Shown in pieces: positions 1 through 10,507 of a stretch of DNA of 64,000 bases. Numbering within the stretch: the first letter of the stretch is position 1; each line of letters begins with the position of its first letter. Origin of the DNA: Acetobacter tropicalis (GTDB lineage Bacteria; Pseudomonadota; Alphaproteobacteria; Acetobacterales; Acetobacteraceae); assembly GCF_001580915.1 (NCBI RefSeq), contig NZ_LHZQ01000220.1, positions 61,383 to 125,382 on the forward strand, given 5' to 3'. Made by a program: the position numbers and the translations under genes. Under the pieces are notes generated by a model that was given only the letters and a program-made list of their open reading frames with translations, was not told where the DNA came from and did not search any database.

Positions 1-1947
1 CGCGCCCGCCCGCCGCTTGCGCAACTCAGCCCTGACAGCATTGCGACAGTCGCAGGCACGGTTCTGGATATCCGGGCCCCTGCCCCCCGCACGCGCCAGC
101 CGTGGCGTGTCACCATTGAAGATTCGACCGGACGCCTCGAACTGGCTTTTTTCTCCCCGTGGCAGGCCAAGCAGGTCGTGGTTGGCGAATCTATTGTGGC
201 CTCTGGCAAGGTCGAGCGGTTTCATGACAGGCTGACCATGACCAGCCCGGACTATCTGCTCCCCGCCCGCTCGGCAGACCGCATTCCACGTCTGGACCCG
301 GTCTGGCCCCTTACCGCCGGACTGTTCACCGGGCAGGTAAGACAGGCCATGACCGCCGCACTGGAGCGCCTGCCTGCCACCCTGCCTGAATGGCACGCGC
401 CTTCCATTCTCAAGCGCAGACGCTGGCCTGATTTTGTCACCGCCCTGACCTGGATGCAGTTTCCTGACCGTATTCCCGGCAGCGAATCAGGCGAGGAATG
501 GCGGAGCGAACAAACCCGAGCCCAGGCGCGGCTGGCCGGTGACGAACTGCTGGCAGATCAGCTTGCCACCCGCATTGCCCAACGTGCCTCCCGCAGTCGG
601 CCCGGCCGTTCATTGAGCGGGGATGGCCACCTGCAACAACAGGCACTTGCCACGTTTGGCCATACGCCCACGCCCGGCCAGAAAAAAGCCCTGTATGAAA
701 TTGAAGCCGACATGGCCGCTCCTTACCGGATGAGCCGCCTGTTGCAGGGCGATGTCGGCGCGGGCAAGACGTTGGTTGCCCTGCTGGCCATGCTACGGGC
801 AACAGAAGCTGGCGCACAGGCGGCCATCATGGCCCCTACGGAAATTCTGGCCCGCCAGCACGCCCTGACATTTGAACGCCTCTCCCCCGTGCCGGTGGTC
901 TATCTCTCCAGCTCCGTAAAGGGAAAAGCCCGCAAGCAGGTGCTTCAGGCCATTGCGGATGGCTCTGCTCCTCTGGTGGTGGGAACACACGCACTGGTTC
1001 AGGAAACCGTGCAGTTTGCAGACCTCGGCCTCGCCGTAATTGATGAGCAGCACCGCTTTGGGGTGGAGCAACGTCTGGCGCTGGTTGAAAAAGGCCATAA
1101 CGCGGACATGCTGGTCATGACCGCCACACCGATCCCACGCACCCTTTTGCTTACCCGCTTTGGGGACATGCAGATCAGCAAACTGGAAGGCAAACCAGCA
1201 GGGCGCAAACCGGTGCGCACATCCCTGCACAGCATTGGCACAATGGACGACGTGCTCGCCGGCCTTGACCGTGCCCTTGCCAAAGGCGCGCAGATCTTCT
1301 GGGTCTGCCCTCTGGTGTCTGAAAGCGAAGCACTGGACATCGCGGCCGCTGAAGCCCGCCATGCAGACCTGACAGAACGATTCGGCCCCATAGCCGGACT
1401 GGCCCATGGGCGGCAGGACGCCGCAGTGCGGGAAGAAGCGCTTCAATCCTTTGCGCAAGGCAAAACCCGCATGCTGGTGGCAACCACGGTGATTGAAGTG
1501 GGGGTGGATGTGCCAACCGCCACTATCATGGTGATTGAACATGCAGAACGCTTCGGCCTTGCGCAGTTGCACCAGCTACGCGGCCGCGTCGGGCGAGGCG
1601 CAAAGGACTCGTTCTGCCTCATGCTGCATGATGACGGGCTGGGCCACACAGCCCGTCGCCGCCTCACCTGCCTGCGCGAAACCGAAGATGGCTTTCTGAT
1701 TGCCGATGAAGATTTCCGCCTTCGTGGCGGCGGAGACGTAACGGGCCGCAGGCAGTCCGGTCTTCCGGATTATCGTATGGCCTCGGAGATCCTCGTGGAT
1801 ATGCTGCTGGATGCCGCGCACGAGGAAGCGGAACAGATCCTGCCCGACACGGCCCCAGATCAGAATGCGCCATTGCCCCCGGCAGCGCAGGTATTGCTGG
1901 CTCTGTTCAACAAGACCGATGCCGCCCGTATCTTTGCTGGCGGCTAG
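1..1947 (+). CDS. recG: ATP-dependent DNA helicase RecG (5' end outside window)
   Basis: RecG remodels stalled replication forks and branched recombination intermediates. The frame is open from base 1, so the start lies upstream; about 648 residues are visible. The first ~85 residues look like the end of the OB-fold wedge domain. The helicase core follows with Walker A GDVGAGKT (about residue 250), the DEQHRFG box typical of RecG, TATPIPRT (motif III) and a C-terminal part with QLRGRVGRG (motif VI). The gene ends at a TAG and a GC-rich hairpin lies about 210 bases downstream. Family assignment is firm; the N-terminus cannot be judged from this window. Confidence 0.96.
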   Translation, partial: RARPPLAQLSPDSIATVAGTVLDIRAPAPRTRQPWRVTIEDSTGRLELAFFSPWQAKQVVVGESIVASGKVERFHDRLTMTSPDYLLPARSADRIPRLDPVWPLTAGLFTGQVRQAMTAALERLPATLPEWHAPSILKRRRWPDFVTALTWMQFPDRIPGSESGEEWRSEQTRAQARLAGDELLADQLATRIAQRASRSRPGRSLSGDGHLQQQALATFGHTPTPGQKKALYEIEADMAAPYRMSRLLQGDVGAGKTLVALLAMLRATEAGAQAAIMAPTEILARQHALTFERLSPVPVVYLSSSVKGKARKQVLQAIADGSAPLVVGTHALVQETVQFADLGLAVIDEQHRFGVEQRLALVEKGHNADMLVMTATPIPRTLLLTRFGDMQISKLEGKPAGRKPVRTSLHSIGTMDDVLAGLDRALAKGAQIFWVCPLVSESEALDIAAAEARHADLTERFGPIAGLAHGRQDAAVREEALQSFAQGKTRMLVATTVIEVGVDVPTATIMVIEHAERFGLAQLHQLRGRVGRGAKDSFCLMLHDDGLGHTARRRLTCLRETEDGFLIADEDFRLRGGGDVTGRRQSGLPDYRMASEILVDMLLDAAHEEAEQILPDTAPDQNAPLPPAAQVLLALFNKTDAARIFAGG

Positions 1948-2157
1948 ATGTTTCGTTCCGAAGTTTGAGAACGCACTGCCTTTTCACGGGAGCAGAAGGA
2001 TGCGCCATGCGCCAGCTTCACCACAGGAGCCGGAGCGCCCACGCGAACACATTCCTACCCAGCCCTCCGTCCAGTCGCCATTTGAGAAGACGGCAGGAGA
2101 GCGGGCTGGCTCGAAATTTTGGAGAAGTGAAACACCCACATTTTAAGAACGGAAGAG

Positions 2158-2204
2158 AGCCGCCCTGCCCCCAGAATTTTTTCAACAACATTCTGGGGGG
2201 CGGT
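2158..2204. terminator. GC-rich hairpin between convergent recG and thiE
   Basis: The arms CCCCCAGAAT (about 2168-2177) and ATTCTGGGGG (from 2190) pair, and the outer CCGCC/GGCGG extends the stem across a small bulge. The loop is T-rich. It sits between the 3' ends of two convergent genes, which fits a shared terminator, but no long T-tract follows either side. The rest of 1948-2245 shows no gene. Confidence 0.5.
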
Positions 2205-2245
2205 TTCAGATGATCCCTTCGTGACGGCGCGTTACAAGACGTGCC

Positions 2246-2869
2246 TCAGACGACAGCGCGTGCCTCGGCGTCCGCTTCCGCCAGCCAGCGCTTCACCTGC
2301 CCTTCCGGATCAGCATGCAGCGTAAAGTCAGAGACCGCGGCCACGCTATCCGCACCGGCGTCCAGACAGGCCCGTAGCCGCTCAAACGTGATGCCGCCGA
2401 TCGCCACCAGAGGCAGATCACCGATCAGCTTTTTCCATTCTGTCAGTTTTTCCACACCCTGCGGGCCAAAGGCCATCTTTTTCAGGCGCGTGGGCCAGAT
2501 GGGGCCAAGGGCAACATAATCCGGTGCGCAGGCCAACGCCCTGTCCAGCTCTTCATGACAATGCGTGCTGATACCCAGCCGGACACCAGCCTTCCGGATT
2601 GCGGCCAGATCTGCCGTATCCAGATCTTCCTGCCCCAGATGCAGATAATCAATGCCTTCATCCAGCGCGATCTGCCAGTAATCGTTCAGCACCAGACACA
2701 CGCCATGCCGCTTGGCGTAAGTGTGAGCCTGACGAATTTCAGCTACCAATTTCTCAGGCGAATAATTTTTTATTCTCAACTGGATAAAGCGTGCGCCAGC
2801 CCCGCCGAGCCTGTTGACCCATTCTGCTGTATCGACAACCGGATAAATTTTCTGAGGGAGCGCACTCAT
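2246..2869 (-). CDS. thiE: Thiamine phosphate synthase ThiE
   Basis: ThiE joins the pyrimidine (HMP-PP) and the carboxythiazole phosphate to give thiamine monophosphate. The 207-residue length is normal. The TIM-barrel family signatures are visible: IQLRIK near residue 30, [10 protein letters not shown] near 60, [13 protein letters not shown] near 118 (normally GPIFPTxTK) and VAIGGI near 155, which binds phosphate. It is the last gene of a minus-strand thi operon, and its ATG overlaps the thiG stop in an ATGA. The neighbouring thiG, thiS and thiO support the assignment. Confidence 0.93.
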   Translation of the reverse strand: MSALPQKIYPVVDTAEWVNRLGGAGARFIQLRIKNYSPEKLVAEIRQAHTYAKRHGVCLVLNDYWQIALDEGIDYLHLGQEDLDTADLAAIRKAGVRLGISTHCHEELDRALACAPDYVALGPIWPTRLKKMAFGPQGVEKLTEWKKLIGDLPLVAIGGITFERLRACLDAGADSVAAVSDFTLHADPEGQVKRWLAEADAEARAVV

Positions 2870-3642
2870 GCCAGCATGGCCTTTCCTGCAACAGGGGTGG
2901 AGGGAACAGCCATATCGCGCTCTTCCATAGGGTCAGCCACGCGGGCCAGCACGCCAGCTTCTACAGCCAGCCGGAACGCCCGCGCCATCACGGCAGGATC
3001 ACCCGCCTTGGCAACTGCGGTGTTTATCAGAACAGCATCATAGCCCAGTTCAAGGGCCTGCGCCGCATGTGATGGCACACCGATCCCTGCATCCACCACC
3101 AGCGGCACATCTGGAAAATGCGCACGCAGGGCCCGCAGCCCGAAAATATTGTTCAGCCCTTTGCCGGAGCCAATAGGCGCCCCCCAAGGCATCAGCACGT
3201 CACACCCCGCCGCAAGCAGCCGCTCAGCCACCACCAGATCTTCCGTGGTGTAGGGAAAAACCTTGAATCCGTCCTCACTGAGAATACGGGCTGCTTCCAC
3301 CAATCCGAAGACGTCAGGCTGAAGCGTATCAAGCTCCCCGATCACTTCCAGCTTAACCCACTCGGTACCGAAGACCTCACGCGCCATATGCGCCGTTGTC
3401 ACGGCCTCCTTGACCGTATGGCAACCAGCCGTATTCGGCAGCACCGGCACGCCCAATTCGCGAATAAGGGACCAGAATGCCTGCCCGGCCCGCTCACCTG
3501 CAGATTCGCGCCGCAGGGAAACCGTCACCACTCCCGGCTGGGCTGCCTGAACCGCATCCCGCAAAATATCAGGGGACGGATACTGCGCCGTTCCCAACAT
3601 AAGGGGAGAGGAAAGTTCAACCCCATAAAAGCGTGCTGTCAT
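2866..3642 (-). CDS. thiG: Thiazole synthase ThiG
   Basis: ThiG makes the thiazole ring of thiamine from 1-deoxy-xylulose 5-phosphate, dehydroglycine and the thiocarboxylate on ThiS. The 258 residues match the family. WVKLEVIGE near residue 95 carries the Schiff-base lysine; [16 protein letters not shown] and VVDAGIG are the usual phosphate-binding loops. It begins three bases after the thiS stop and overlaps thiE by four bases, so the three are almost certainly co-translated. The supply of dehydroglycine by ThiO, encoded upstream, fits an aerobic organism. Confidence 0.96.
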   Translation of the reverse strand: MTARFYGVELSSPLMLGTAQYPSPDILRDAVQAAQPGVVTVSLRRESAGERAGQAFWSLIRELGVPVLPNTAGCHTVKEAVTTAHMAREVFGTEWVKLEVIGELDTLQPDVFGLVEAARILSEDGFKVFPYTTEDLVVAERLLAAGCDVLMPWGAPIGSGKGLNNIFGLRALRAHFPDVPLVVDAGIGVPSHAAQALELGYDAVLINTAVAKAGDPAVMARAFRLAVEAGVLARVADPMEERDMAVPSTPVAGKAMLA

Positions 3643-3645
3643 ACG

Positions 3646-3843
3646 TCAGCCTCCCTGCATCGGGGCAACAATTTCCACCTGCGCACCATCATTCAGCGCA
3701 GTTTTATCGCGTAGCGGCACGGGCACAAAGCTACCATTCATTGCCGTGGCAATGCGGGCACCACCGTAGCCGAGTTCATCAATCAGCGCCGCCAAGGTGG
3801 TGGCGGATACTTCATGAACTTCATCATTGACCACGATCTTCAT
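3646..3843 (-). CDS. thiS: Sulfur carrier protein ThiS
   Basis: A 65-residue ubiquitin-like sulfur carrier that ends in the required Gly-Gly (APMQGG), the site of adenylation and thiocarboxylation. The start at MKIVVNDE is preferred because the family begins with this beta strand; an upstream in-frame start at 3873 would add ten residues unlike the family. It lies three bases from thiG. A 207-base gap separates it from thiO upstream. Confidence 0.92.
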   Translation of the reverse strand: MKIVVNDEVHEVSATTLAALIDELGYGGARIATAMNGSFVPVPLRDKTALNDGAQVEIVAPMQGG

Positions 3844-4050
3844 GCGGGCGTTCTCCCTGTTTCTCTTCGGCACGTAAGCACAGCATCCCGATCACGCAAC
3901 CTCTTCAAGGCTGTCAAAAAGCTCTCTGCATCACCCGGCCCTGAGAAAGCACGGGCTTTTCTGCTCCGTTTTTTCCGGAGGGATAGTGTGGTCAATTCTC
4001 TCAGAGCCACTTGGCCCTCACTGCCTTACCTCTCCGCTTGTGAAGCGGCC
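3844..4050 (-). other. thiO-thiS intergenic gap, no TPP riboswitch seen
   Basis: A gap of 207 bases inside an otherwise tight operon. Just after the thiO stop there is a perfect short hairpin, CCGCTT-GTG-AAGCGG (4034-4048), without a T-tract. I looked for the conserved TPP-aptamer elements (CTGAGA and CCTGATCTGG-type cores) on the minus strand and found none here or upstream of thiO. Confidence 0.45.
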
Positions 4051-5043
4051 CTAATTACCCAGCATTTTTCCCACGGAATTACCAAAAATCATGTCCGCAG
4101 CTTCCCGCGCGCGTGCCGGGGAAAGGAGGAAGCCGTGACGGTACATACCGTTCACAAACACATGGTTCCCCTCTCGCACCACACAGGGCATGTTGTCCGG
4201 GTAGGACGGACGCAAGCCGGTTCCCATCTCCAGAATTTCCGCTTCCGCAAAGCCGGGATGCAGCACCCATGCCGCATTCAACAGTTCCGTCATGGAGCGC
4301 ACAGTCATGCCGCCTGCGTTTTCGCTCTCGATCATGGTGGCCCCGACCATGAACACGTGGTCCGCACGCGGCACAATATAAATGGGAATACGCGGATGCA
4401 GCATCCGCACGGGGCGATGCAGCACAACATCCGGGCAACGGAGCAGCAGCATTTCTCCACGCACCCCACGCAGAGTAGGCAGTTCCTGCCGCACATTCAG
4501 GCCCGTACAGTCAACAATCCAGTCAAATGCAGCGTCATCGGGCGCATCTACGGCTGAAAAGACAGCTTTGCCCCCCAGACTTTCCAAGCGGGCCAGCAAG
4601 GCAACCAGCGCCTTACGCGGGTCGACATGGCCTTCATCTGCAAAGAACAGACCTTTATGAAAACGGCCAGCCAGATCAGGCTCCAACCGGGCAATTTCCG
4701 CACCGTCCACGGTCTCGAAATGCGTGGTGCGACGGCCAAAGCGGGCAATTTCCCCACTGTCACGCGGCGGAGCCAGAACAAGGCTGCCTGCCCGCACCAC
4801 ATTGGGCACGTGCGCTTCCCACCAGTCAACCGAATCTACGGATTGCGCAGTCACTTCTGGTGGAGCGGATTCCGCCTCACACCACGGGGCAAGCATTCCC
4901 CCAGCCATCCATGATGCGCCAGCCCCCACACGGCCGCCGGGCTCATAAAGCGTGACCACGCCGCCACGCTCCGCCAGCGTAACTGCGGCCGTCATGCCTG
5001 CAACACCAGCCCCTTTTACCAATATGCGGGGAGTATGGGTCAT
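4051..5043 (-). CDS. thiO: Glycine oxidase ThiO (FAD-dependent)
   Basis: ThiO oxidises glycine to dehydroglycine for thiazole synthesis. The protein (330 residues) begins with an FAD-binding Rossmann motif, VKGAGVAGMTAAVTLAERGG, followed by GAGASWMAGGMLAPWCEAE, which is characteristic of ThiO, and ends with MYRHGFLLSP near the C-terminus, the usual FAD-contacting loop. The ATG at 5043 is chosen because AGGAGG lies about eleven bases upstream; a start seven codons earlier is open but has no such site. It heads the thi genes and is 116 bases behind the DUF3429 gene on the same strand. Confidence 0.92.
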   Translation of the reverse strand: MTHTPRILVKGAGVAGMTAAVTLAERGGVVTLYEPGGRVGAGASWMAGGMLAPWCEAESAPPEVTAQSVDSVDWWEAHVPNVVRAGSLVLAPPRDSGEIARFGRRTTHFETVDGAEIARLEPDLAGRFHKGLFFADEGHVDPRKALVALLARLESLGGKAVFSAVDAPDDAAFDWIVDCTGLNVRQELPTLRGVRGEMLLLRCPDVVLHRPVRMLHPRIPIYIVPRADHVFMVGATMIESENAGGMTVRSMTELLNAAWVLHPGFAEAEILEMGTGLRPSYPDNMPCVVREGNHVFVNGMYRHGFLLSPARAREAADMIFGNSVGKMLGN

Positions 5044-5159
5044 GATGTGTTGGCCTCCTGCCACCCGATCCTGTGTATGCTGCCGGGCGTCTCGAATTCT
5101 GAAGATATGTTATAACGCACGCAGCAGCCGCGGCCACCCCTCGTCCGGTCACCAGCCCG

Positions 5160-5636
5160 TCAGAAAGCGCGCGCCAGAAGCACCACCACCAGACAACATT
5201 CCATCACCGCCGTGGCAATCCAGCGCAGCCCCATATAGCCACTGGGCAACGCGCCGCGCCGCCAGCCTTCGCGCTCAACCAAAGCCAGAATGGGCACAGC
5301 CACGGCCAAAGCCGCCACGCCAGCAACAGGCTGCCATGCAAAAGCCAGATAGGCCGCCAGCCAGCCAGCCAAGGCAGGCACCACACCCAGAAGCAGCCGA
5401 AAAACATCCATACGGTCTGCGCCAGCCGTAATAATGGAGGGCGAAGGGTCCAGCGCCAGGCCCCATTGCACCGCCCCCCAGAAGCTGAGGGTCACTGCAC
5501 CATAAAACACAAACGCCATAAGCAGATTGGGAACGGGCACGCCCGAAGAGAAGAATACGATACAGCACGCGCCGAACAAAAAGGGCAGTAATCCGGCCAT
5601 TGTCAGCACCACGGCTACAAATGGAAGTCTTTTCAT
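5160..5636 (-). CDS. DUF3429-type inner membrane protein
   Basis: A small hydrophobic protein of 158 residues with about four or five membrane segments, including LPFVAVVLTMAGLLPFLFGA at the N-terminus and FYGAVTLSFWGAVQWGLAL, the latter typical of DUF3429 proteins. Function unknown. The ATG at 5636 (MKRLPFV) is preferred over an upstream in-frame start because it begins directly with the first membrane segment. It is transcribed toward thiO, so the two may share a transcript; a link to thiamine is not supported by sequence. Confidence 0.7.
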   Translation of the reverse strand: MKRLPFVAVVLTMAGLLPFLFGACCIVFFSSGVPVPNLLMAFVFYGAVTLSFWGAVQWGLALDPSPSIITAGADRMDVFRLLLGVVPALAGWLAAYLAFAWQPVAGVAALAVAVPILALVEREGWRRGALPSGYMGLRWIATAVMECCLVVVLLARAF

Positions 5637-5713
5637 GAGCGTTCGGCGTGCCTCCTTTGCACGGTTTCCTGCAATAGATTGGTTGACAGAAAAGCCCAAG
5701 AGGCTGCCACTAG

Positions 5714-7096
<1,383 letters not shown>

Positions 7097-7130
7097 TCCC
7101 GCACTCAGCCTTTCCTGAAACAGGAAAACC

Positions 7131-7166
7131 AGAGCCGCATGGGGGAACCGTGCGGCTCTTTTTTTA
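7131..7166 (+). terminator. Rho-independent terminator after eno
   Basis: AGAGCCGCA and TGCGGCTCT form a perfect stem around a short G-rich loop, followed by a run of seven T. It lies 35 bases after the enolase stop. Confidence 0.9.
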
Positions 7167-7266
7167 CATTATCGGGCCGCCTTATGCTTTTCTGTCCGGG
7201 TGTTCATGGTTTAGACATACTGTTCTGGGAAAATTCATTTCTGATGGCAAAAAGGACAAGAACAAC

Positions 7267-7596
7267 GTGCAGATAGGCCGCATGATCAGACGCGCAGTAC
7301 GAGCCGTTGTTCCCCCCATGATTTTTCTTGGTATCGCAGGTTATTTTGGCTGGAACGCGACCCAGGGCGATCATGGCATGAAAGCCTACCAGCAACAGCT
7401 TCTTCTGCTTGGTCAGGCCAAACAGTCCCAGCAGGACGCCATTGCCGAGCAGGCAGCATGGCGTCGCCGCGTTAATGGCCTGCGTGAACAGTCTCTGGAT
7501 ACAGATACGCTGGATGAGCGGGCGCGTGCCATGCTCAATCTGGCCGACAAAAACGATATCGTCGTCCCCTATGATCGGCGTGATCCGCTTTACTAA
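7267..7596 (+). CDS. FtsB/DivIC-like septum formation protein
   Basis: A bitopic division protein of about 109 residues. A short basic N-terminus (MIRRAVRAVV) leads into one membrane segment (PMIFLGIAGYFGW), then a predicted coiled coil rich in Q and L (YQQQLLLLGQAKQSQQDAIAEQ) and the conserved tail ERARAMLNLADKNDIVVPY. In alphaproteobacteria ftsB commonly lies directly after eno, as here. The GTG at 7267 has AAGGAC upstream; an ATG at 7282 is also possible. FtsB would bridge FtsL and FtsQ at the septum; this is by homology. Confidence 0.85.
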   Translation: MQIGRMIRRAVRAVVPPMIFLGIAGYFGWNATQGDHGMKAYQQQLLLLGQAKQSQQDAIAEQAAWRRRVNGLREQSLDTDTLDERARAMLNLADKNDIVVPYDRRDPLY

Positions 7597-7648
7597 AAGG
7601 TTGTTTGATCAGGCAGCAACTTGCAGGTATGCCCTGCGCTTCCCCCCC

Positions 7649-8539
7649 CTATTTCAGGGGCAAATAAAGATCCGTAATCGCTTCATGCTCTGGCACGTCG
7701 GGAAAAAATTTCACACGTTGGGCATAGAACGGAAAATCTCTTAGCTCCTCGCCACTGTCAGGCAACCATTGGCCATAGAGAAATTGCGCCGCATGCCGCA
7801 GGTTCTCACTCTCGCCAACAAGACGAAGCACCGCACAGCGTCCCGCCGGAATCTGCCCTGCCTCCACGCCCTCATCGGCAAGCGTAATCTTACGGGTAGT
7901 GGCTGCAGCCAAATCGATTCGATAGTCCTGCTCCGGCACATGATCCGGGTCTGTATGGAAGATTGTATAAGTTGCATGTGTGGCAGCCCTTACATCGTTC
8001 GCCTTCCGCCAAGATATGAAGCGCCGAATTGTTTCACCCAGCCTTTCGGGCGCACCACGATGCGTCATAAACGCAACAGGAATGGCCACTTCCTCACGTA
8101 TCGTCACATCATCTAAAGAAAAATTCTGTGTCATGATCCGGTTCCTTGCTTCGGCCAGCGGCCCAAGTGCCGCAGCCCACGCCACCCAGTCAGGATTTTC
8201 CCGAAAAGCCTTTGGAGCCTGCCCAATTCTCTGATGAAAAGCCCGAGCAAAGCCATCCGGGGTTTCATAACCTGCATCAAGAGCAATCTCCGTAACCGAA
8301 GCATCACCGCGATAGGCAAGCCGCCACAAAGCGCGCTTCATCCTGATCAATTGGACATAGCGATGCAGAGAAAGACCAAAAACAGCGCTAAATTGTCTGT
8401 GAAAATGGCAGGGTGAAAACGCAGCCACGGCGCTCAATGCTCTCAGGCAAAGATCCCCATCCAGATTTTGGTCGATATACGTCAGAACACGCTGCATCCG
8501 TGCCTGATAGTGCCTATAATCAGCAGACCGCTTTGACAC
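7649..8539 (-). CDS. AraC-family regulator with GyrI-like effector domain
   Basis: About 296 residues. The N-terminal ~105 residues are an AraC DNA-binding domain with two helix-turn-helices: LRALSAVAAFSPCHFHRQFSAV and ITEIALDAGYETPDGFARAF-like sequence, ending with GQAPKAFR. The C-terminal half, from IREEVAIPVAFMTHRGAPE, resembles the GyrI-like small-molecule binding domain of Rob/SoxS-type regulators and ends with EHEAITDLYLPLK, as GyrI domains do. The GTG at 8539 has AAGGA ten bases upstream; the longer frame starts with TTG at 8572 and an internal ATG lies at 8497. The effector is unknown. Confidence 0.85.
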   Translation of the reverse strand: MSKRSADYRHYQARMQRVLTYIDQNLDGDLCLRALSAVAAFSPCHFHRQFSAVFGLSLHRYVQLIRMKRALWRLAYRGDASVTEIALDAGYETPDGFARAFHQRIGQAPKAFRENPDWVAWAAALGPLAEARNRIMTQNFSLDDVTIREEVAIPVAFMTHRGAPERLGETIRRFISWRKANDVRAATHATYTIFHTDPDHVPEQDYRIDLAAATTRKITLADEGVEAGQIPAGRCAVLRLVGESENLRHAAQFLYGQWLPDSGEELRDFPFYAQRVKFFPDVPEHEAITDLYLPLK

Positions 8540-8925
8540 GAGAACGTGGTCCTTGTTTGGTGGCTCCCACAACCTAAACCACTGGACCCACGATACGCTC
8601 GGCCAATCTTGCTGTTTGCAGCCCTACCTCTGGCAACCAAACAGGACAGCAAAGTGTGCGGATGGAATAGGGTAAAAGCAGGCGGCTCCTGAGGGCCAAT
8701 TTCCCTCAAGTCTGCACTATCCCAGATGAAGGGGGTGTTCCCCGTTTCATGAATGAATAAGCAACTCCCCCGGTCAGACCGGCGAGAAATGCTGCGCGCC
8801 ATATTGCCGGGGAAACCATTTTATAGCGCCCAGCAAACCCTGATCAGGGAAGCCCTTCCGATACGCCCCGAAAGCGTTGCTCCCACCAGAGAGCCAACTA
8901 CAGAGTGAAGGCAAACGCCACAAAC
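8540..8925. other. Intergenic stretch, no gene seen
   Basis: Between the AraC-type regulator and rpmG (both minus). The short open frames crossing it have no recognisable motif and run into real genes. It should hold the regulator promoter, but I could not pick out convincing -35/-10 boxes. Confidence 0.4.
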
Positions 8926-8949
8926 AAAAAACGGCGCCCTGAGGCGCCG
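8926..8949 (-). terminator. Rho-independent terminator after rpmG
   Basis: On the minus strand CGGCGCC-TCAG-GGCGCCG forms a perfect seven-base-pair stem followed by six T. It lies 30 bases after the rpmG stop. Confidence 0.9.
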
Positions 8950-8978
8950 CATTTGCATCATCCACACAGGGCAGATGA

Positions 8979-9146
8979 TTATTTGATCTTTGCTTCGCGG
9001 AACACAACGTGCTTGCGGGCAACGGGATCATACTTTTTCAGTTCCATTTTACCGGTATGCGCACGAGCGTTCTTCTTCGTGACGTAGAAATAACCAGTGT
9101 CCGCCGTGGAAACGAGACGGATCTTGATAACATTGGTCTTGGCCAT
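8979..9146 (-). CDS. rpmG: 50S ribosomal protein L33
   Basis: A 55-residue protein read directly from the minus strand: it starts [20 protein letters not shown], contains [14 protein letters not shown] and ends VFREAKIK, which is the alphaproteobacterial L33 without the zinc-binding cysteines. The length is normal. It is monocistronic with its own terminator and is divergent from moeA, 141 bases away. Confidence 0.97.
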   Translation of the reverse strand: MAKTNVIKIRLVSTADTGYFYVTKKNARAHTGKMELKKYDPVARKHVVFREAKIK

Positions 9147-9287
9147 GGCTTCCTCAGCAGAGCATCATGAGTCCGGACAGAAGGCCCGGGTGGTGTTCAA
9201 GTGGGCGCAAAATGCGCATACAAGAGCCAAAGGTCAAGTATTCTTCCATCAATCAGGCGTGGTAAAAGCCAAAAGGAGTAAAAAAAC

Positions 9288-10487
9288 ATGCTGGATGTGG
9301 CTGTTGCGCGCGCCCGAATCCTGGAAAAACTCTCTCCGTGCGGTCTGGAAACAGTTTCCGTGGCACACGCCTGTGGCCGCGTGGTCGCCGCTCCCGTGGT
9401 CGCCCGTCTCTCAAATCCACCCGTTTCCGTGTCATCAATGGATGGATACGCCGTCAGAATAGACGATGTGCAGGAAGGAGCCACACTCGATATTATCGGC
9501 GAAGCACCCGCAGGCCACCCATCCAGCCTGACGGTAAAGAAAGGCCAGTGCATCCGTCTGTTTACCGGCAGCCAGATTCCGGCAGGTGCGGATACGGTGC
9601 TTATTCAGGAAAACATGCGGCGAGACGGGAACGCCGTAACGTTGCTTTCCGGCGGCAAGGCAGGACAGTTCATCCGCAAACAGGGTCAGGACTTCCAAAA
9701 AGGGGAAACGCTTCTTCCGGCAGGAAAGGTTCTGACAGCACGGGATATTGGGCTGGCCGCCGCCGCAGGGCATGTCTGGCTGACAGTCAGCCGTCGTCCC
9801 CGCGTTGGTATTCTCGCAACAGGAGATGAGATCGTGCTGCCGGGAGACCCGGCCCAACCTGATTCCATTGTGAATTCCGGCGCATTCATGGTGACGGCGT
9901 TCCTGCGCTCCATAGGCGCCGAAGCCGTTTTATTGCCGGTAGCCCGCGATAATGTGGAGTCTCTTTCTGCCGCCATCACGCAAGCCGATCATCTTGATCT
10001 TCTGGTTACGATCGGCGGAGCCAGTGTAGGCACGTATGATCTGGTGCGCGAAGCCTTCAAGCCCCATGGCCTCAATCTGGATTTCTGGAAAATTGCCATG
10101 CGACCCGGCCGCCCCCTGATGTCTGGTCAGCTTGGCAAAACACCCATGATCGGCCTGCCAGGCAACCCCGTGGCCGCCATGGTGTGCTCCGTGGTGTTTG
10201 TTGCAGCCGCGGTGCGCACACTCATGGGTCTTCCCCAAGCCGCTGAGCTTGAAACAGAAACAGCCATTCTCGGCGCTGACCTGAAGGAGAATGACCAACG
10301 GCAGGATTTCCTGCGCAGCACTCTGCGTTCTCAGCCCGATGGGCAGCCACCCATCGCCACGCCCTTCGCCTCGCAGGATTCTGCTCAGATGAACATTCTG
10401 GCGCAAAGTGACGCTCTGATTATCCGCGCGCCCCATGCCCCCCCCCAGAAGGCGGGTACACTTTGCCGCATTCTGCGCCTTCCATGA
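9288..10487 (+). CDS. moeA: Molybdopterin molybdenumtransferase MoeA
   Basis: MoeA inserts molybdate into adenylylated molybdopterin. The 399 residues show the family plan: MDGYAVR near residue 50, the beta-rich domain II (GQCIRLFTGSQIPAGADTVL), the MPT-binding domain with LATGDEIVLPGDP and ITIGGASVGTYD-type sequence, and MRPGRPLMSGQLG followed by GLPGNPVAA. AAAGGAG lies upstream of the ATG. It probably works with moaD and moaE, also in this window, to supply the molybdenum cofactor. Confidence 0.95.
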   Translation: MLDVAVARARILEKLSPCGLETVSVAHACGRVVAAPVVARLSNPPVSVSSMDGYAVRIDDVQEGATLDIIGEAPAGHPSSLTVKKGQCIRLFTGSQIPAGADTVLIQENMRRDGNAVTLLSGGKAGQFIRKQGQDFQKGETLLPAGKVLTARDIGLAAAAGHVWLTVSRRPRVGILATGDEIVLPGDPAQPDSIVNSGAFMVTAFLRSIGAEAVLLPVARDNVESLSAAITQADHLDLLVTIGGASVGTYDLVREAFKPHGLNLDFWKIAMRPGRPLMSGQLGKTPMIGLPGNPVAAMVCSVVFVAAAVRTLMGLPQAAELETETAILGADLKENDQRQDFLRSTLRSQPDGQPPIATPFASQDSAQMNILAQSDALIIRAPHAPPQKAGTLCRILRLP

Positions 10488-10507
10488 AAATACTTTAAAA
10501 TCAGAGA

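Noticed and set aside
5044..5159. TPP riboswitch before thiO
   Set aside because: The conserved aptamer core sequences could not be found on the minus strand.
8774..9031. Minus-strand frame overlapping rpmG
   Set aside because: It runs through the rpmG terminator and overlaps L33, whose identity is certain; no motif.
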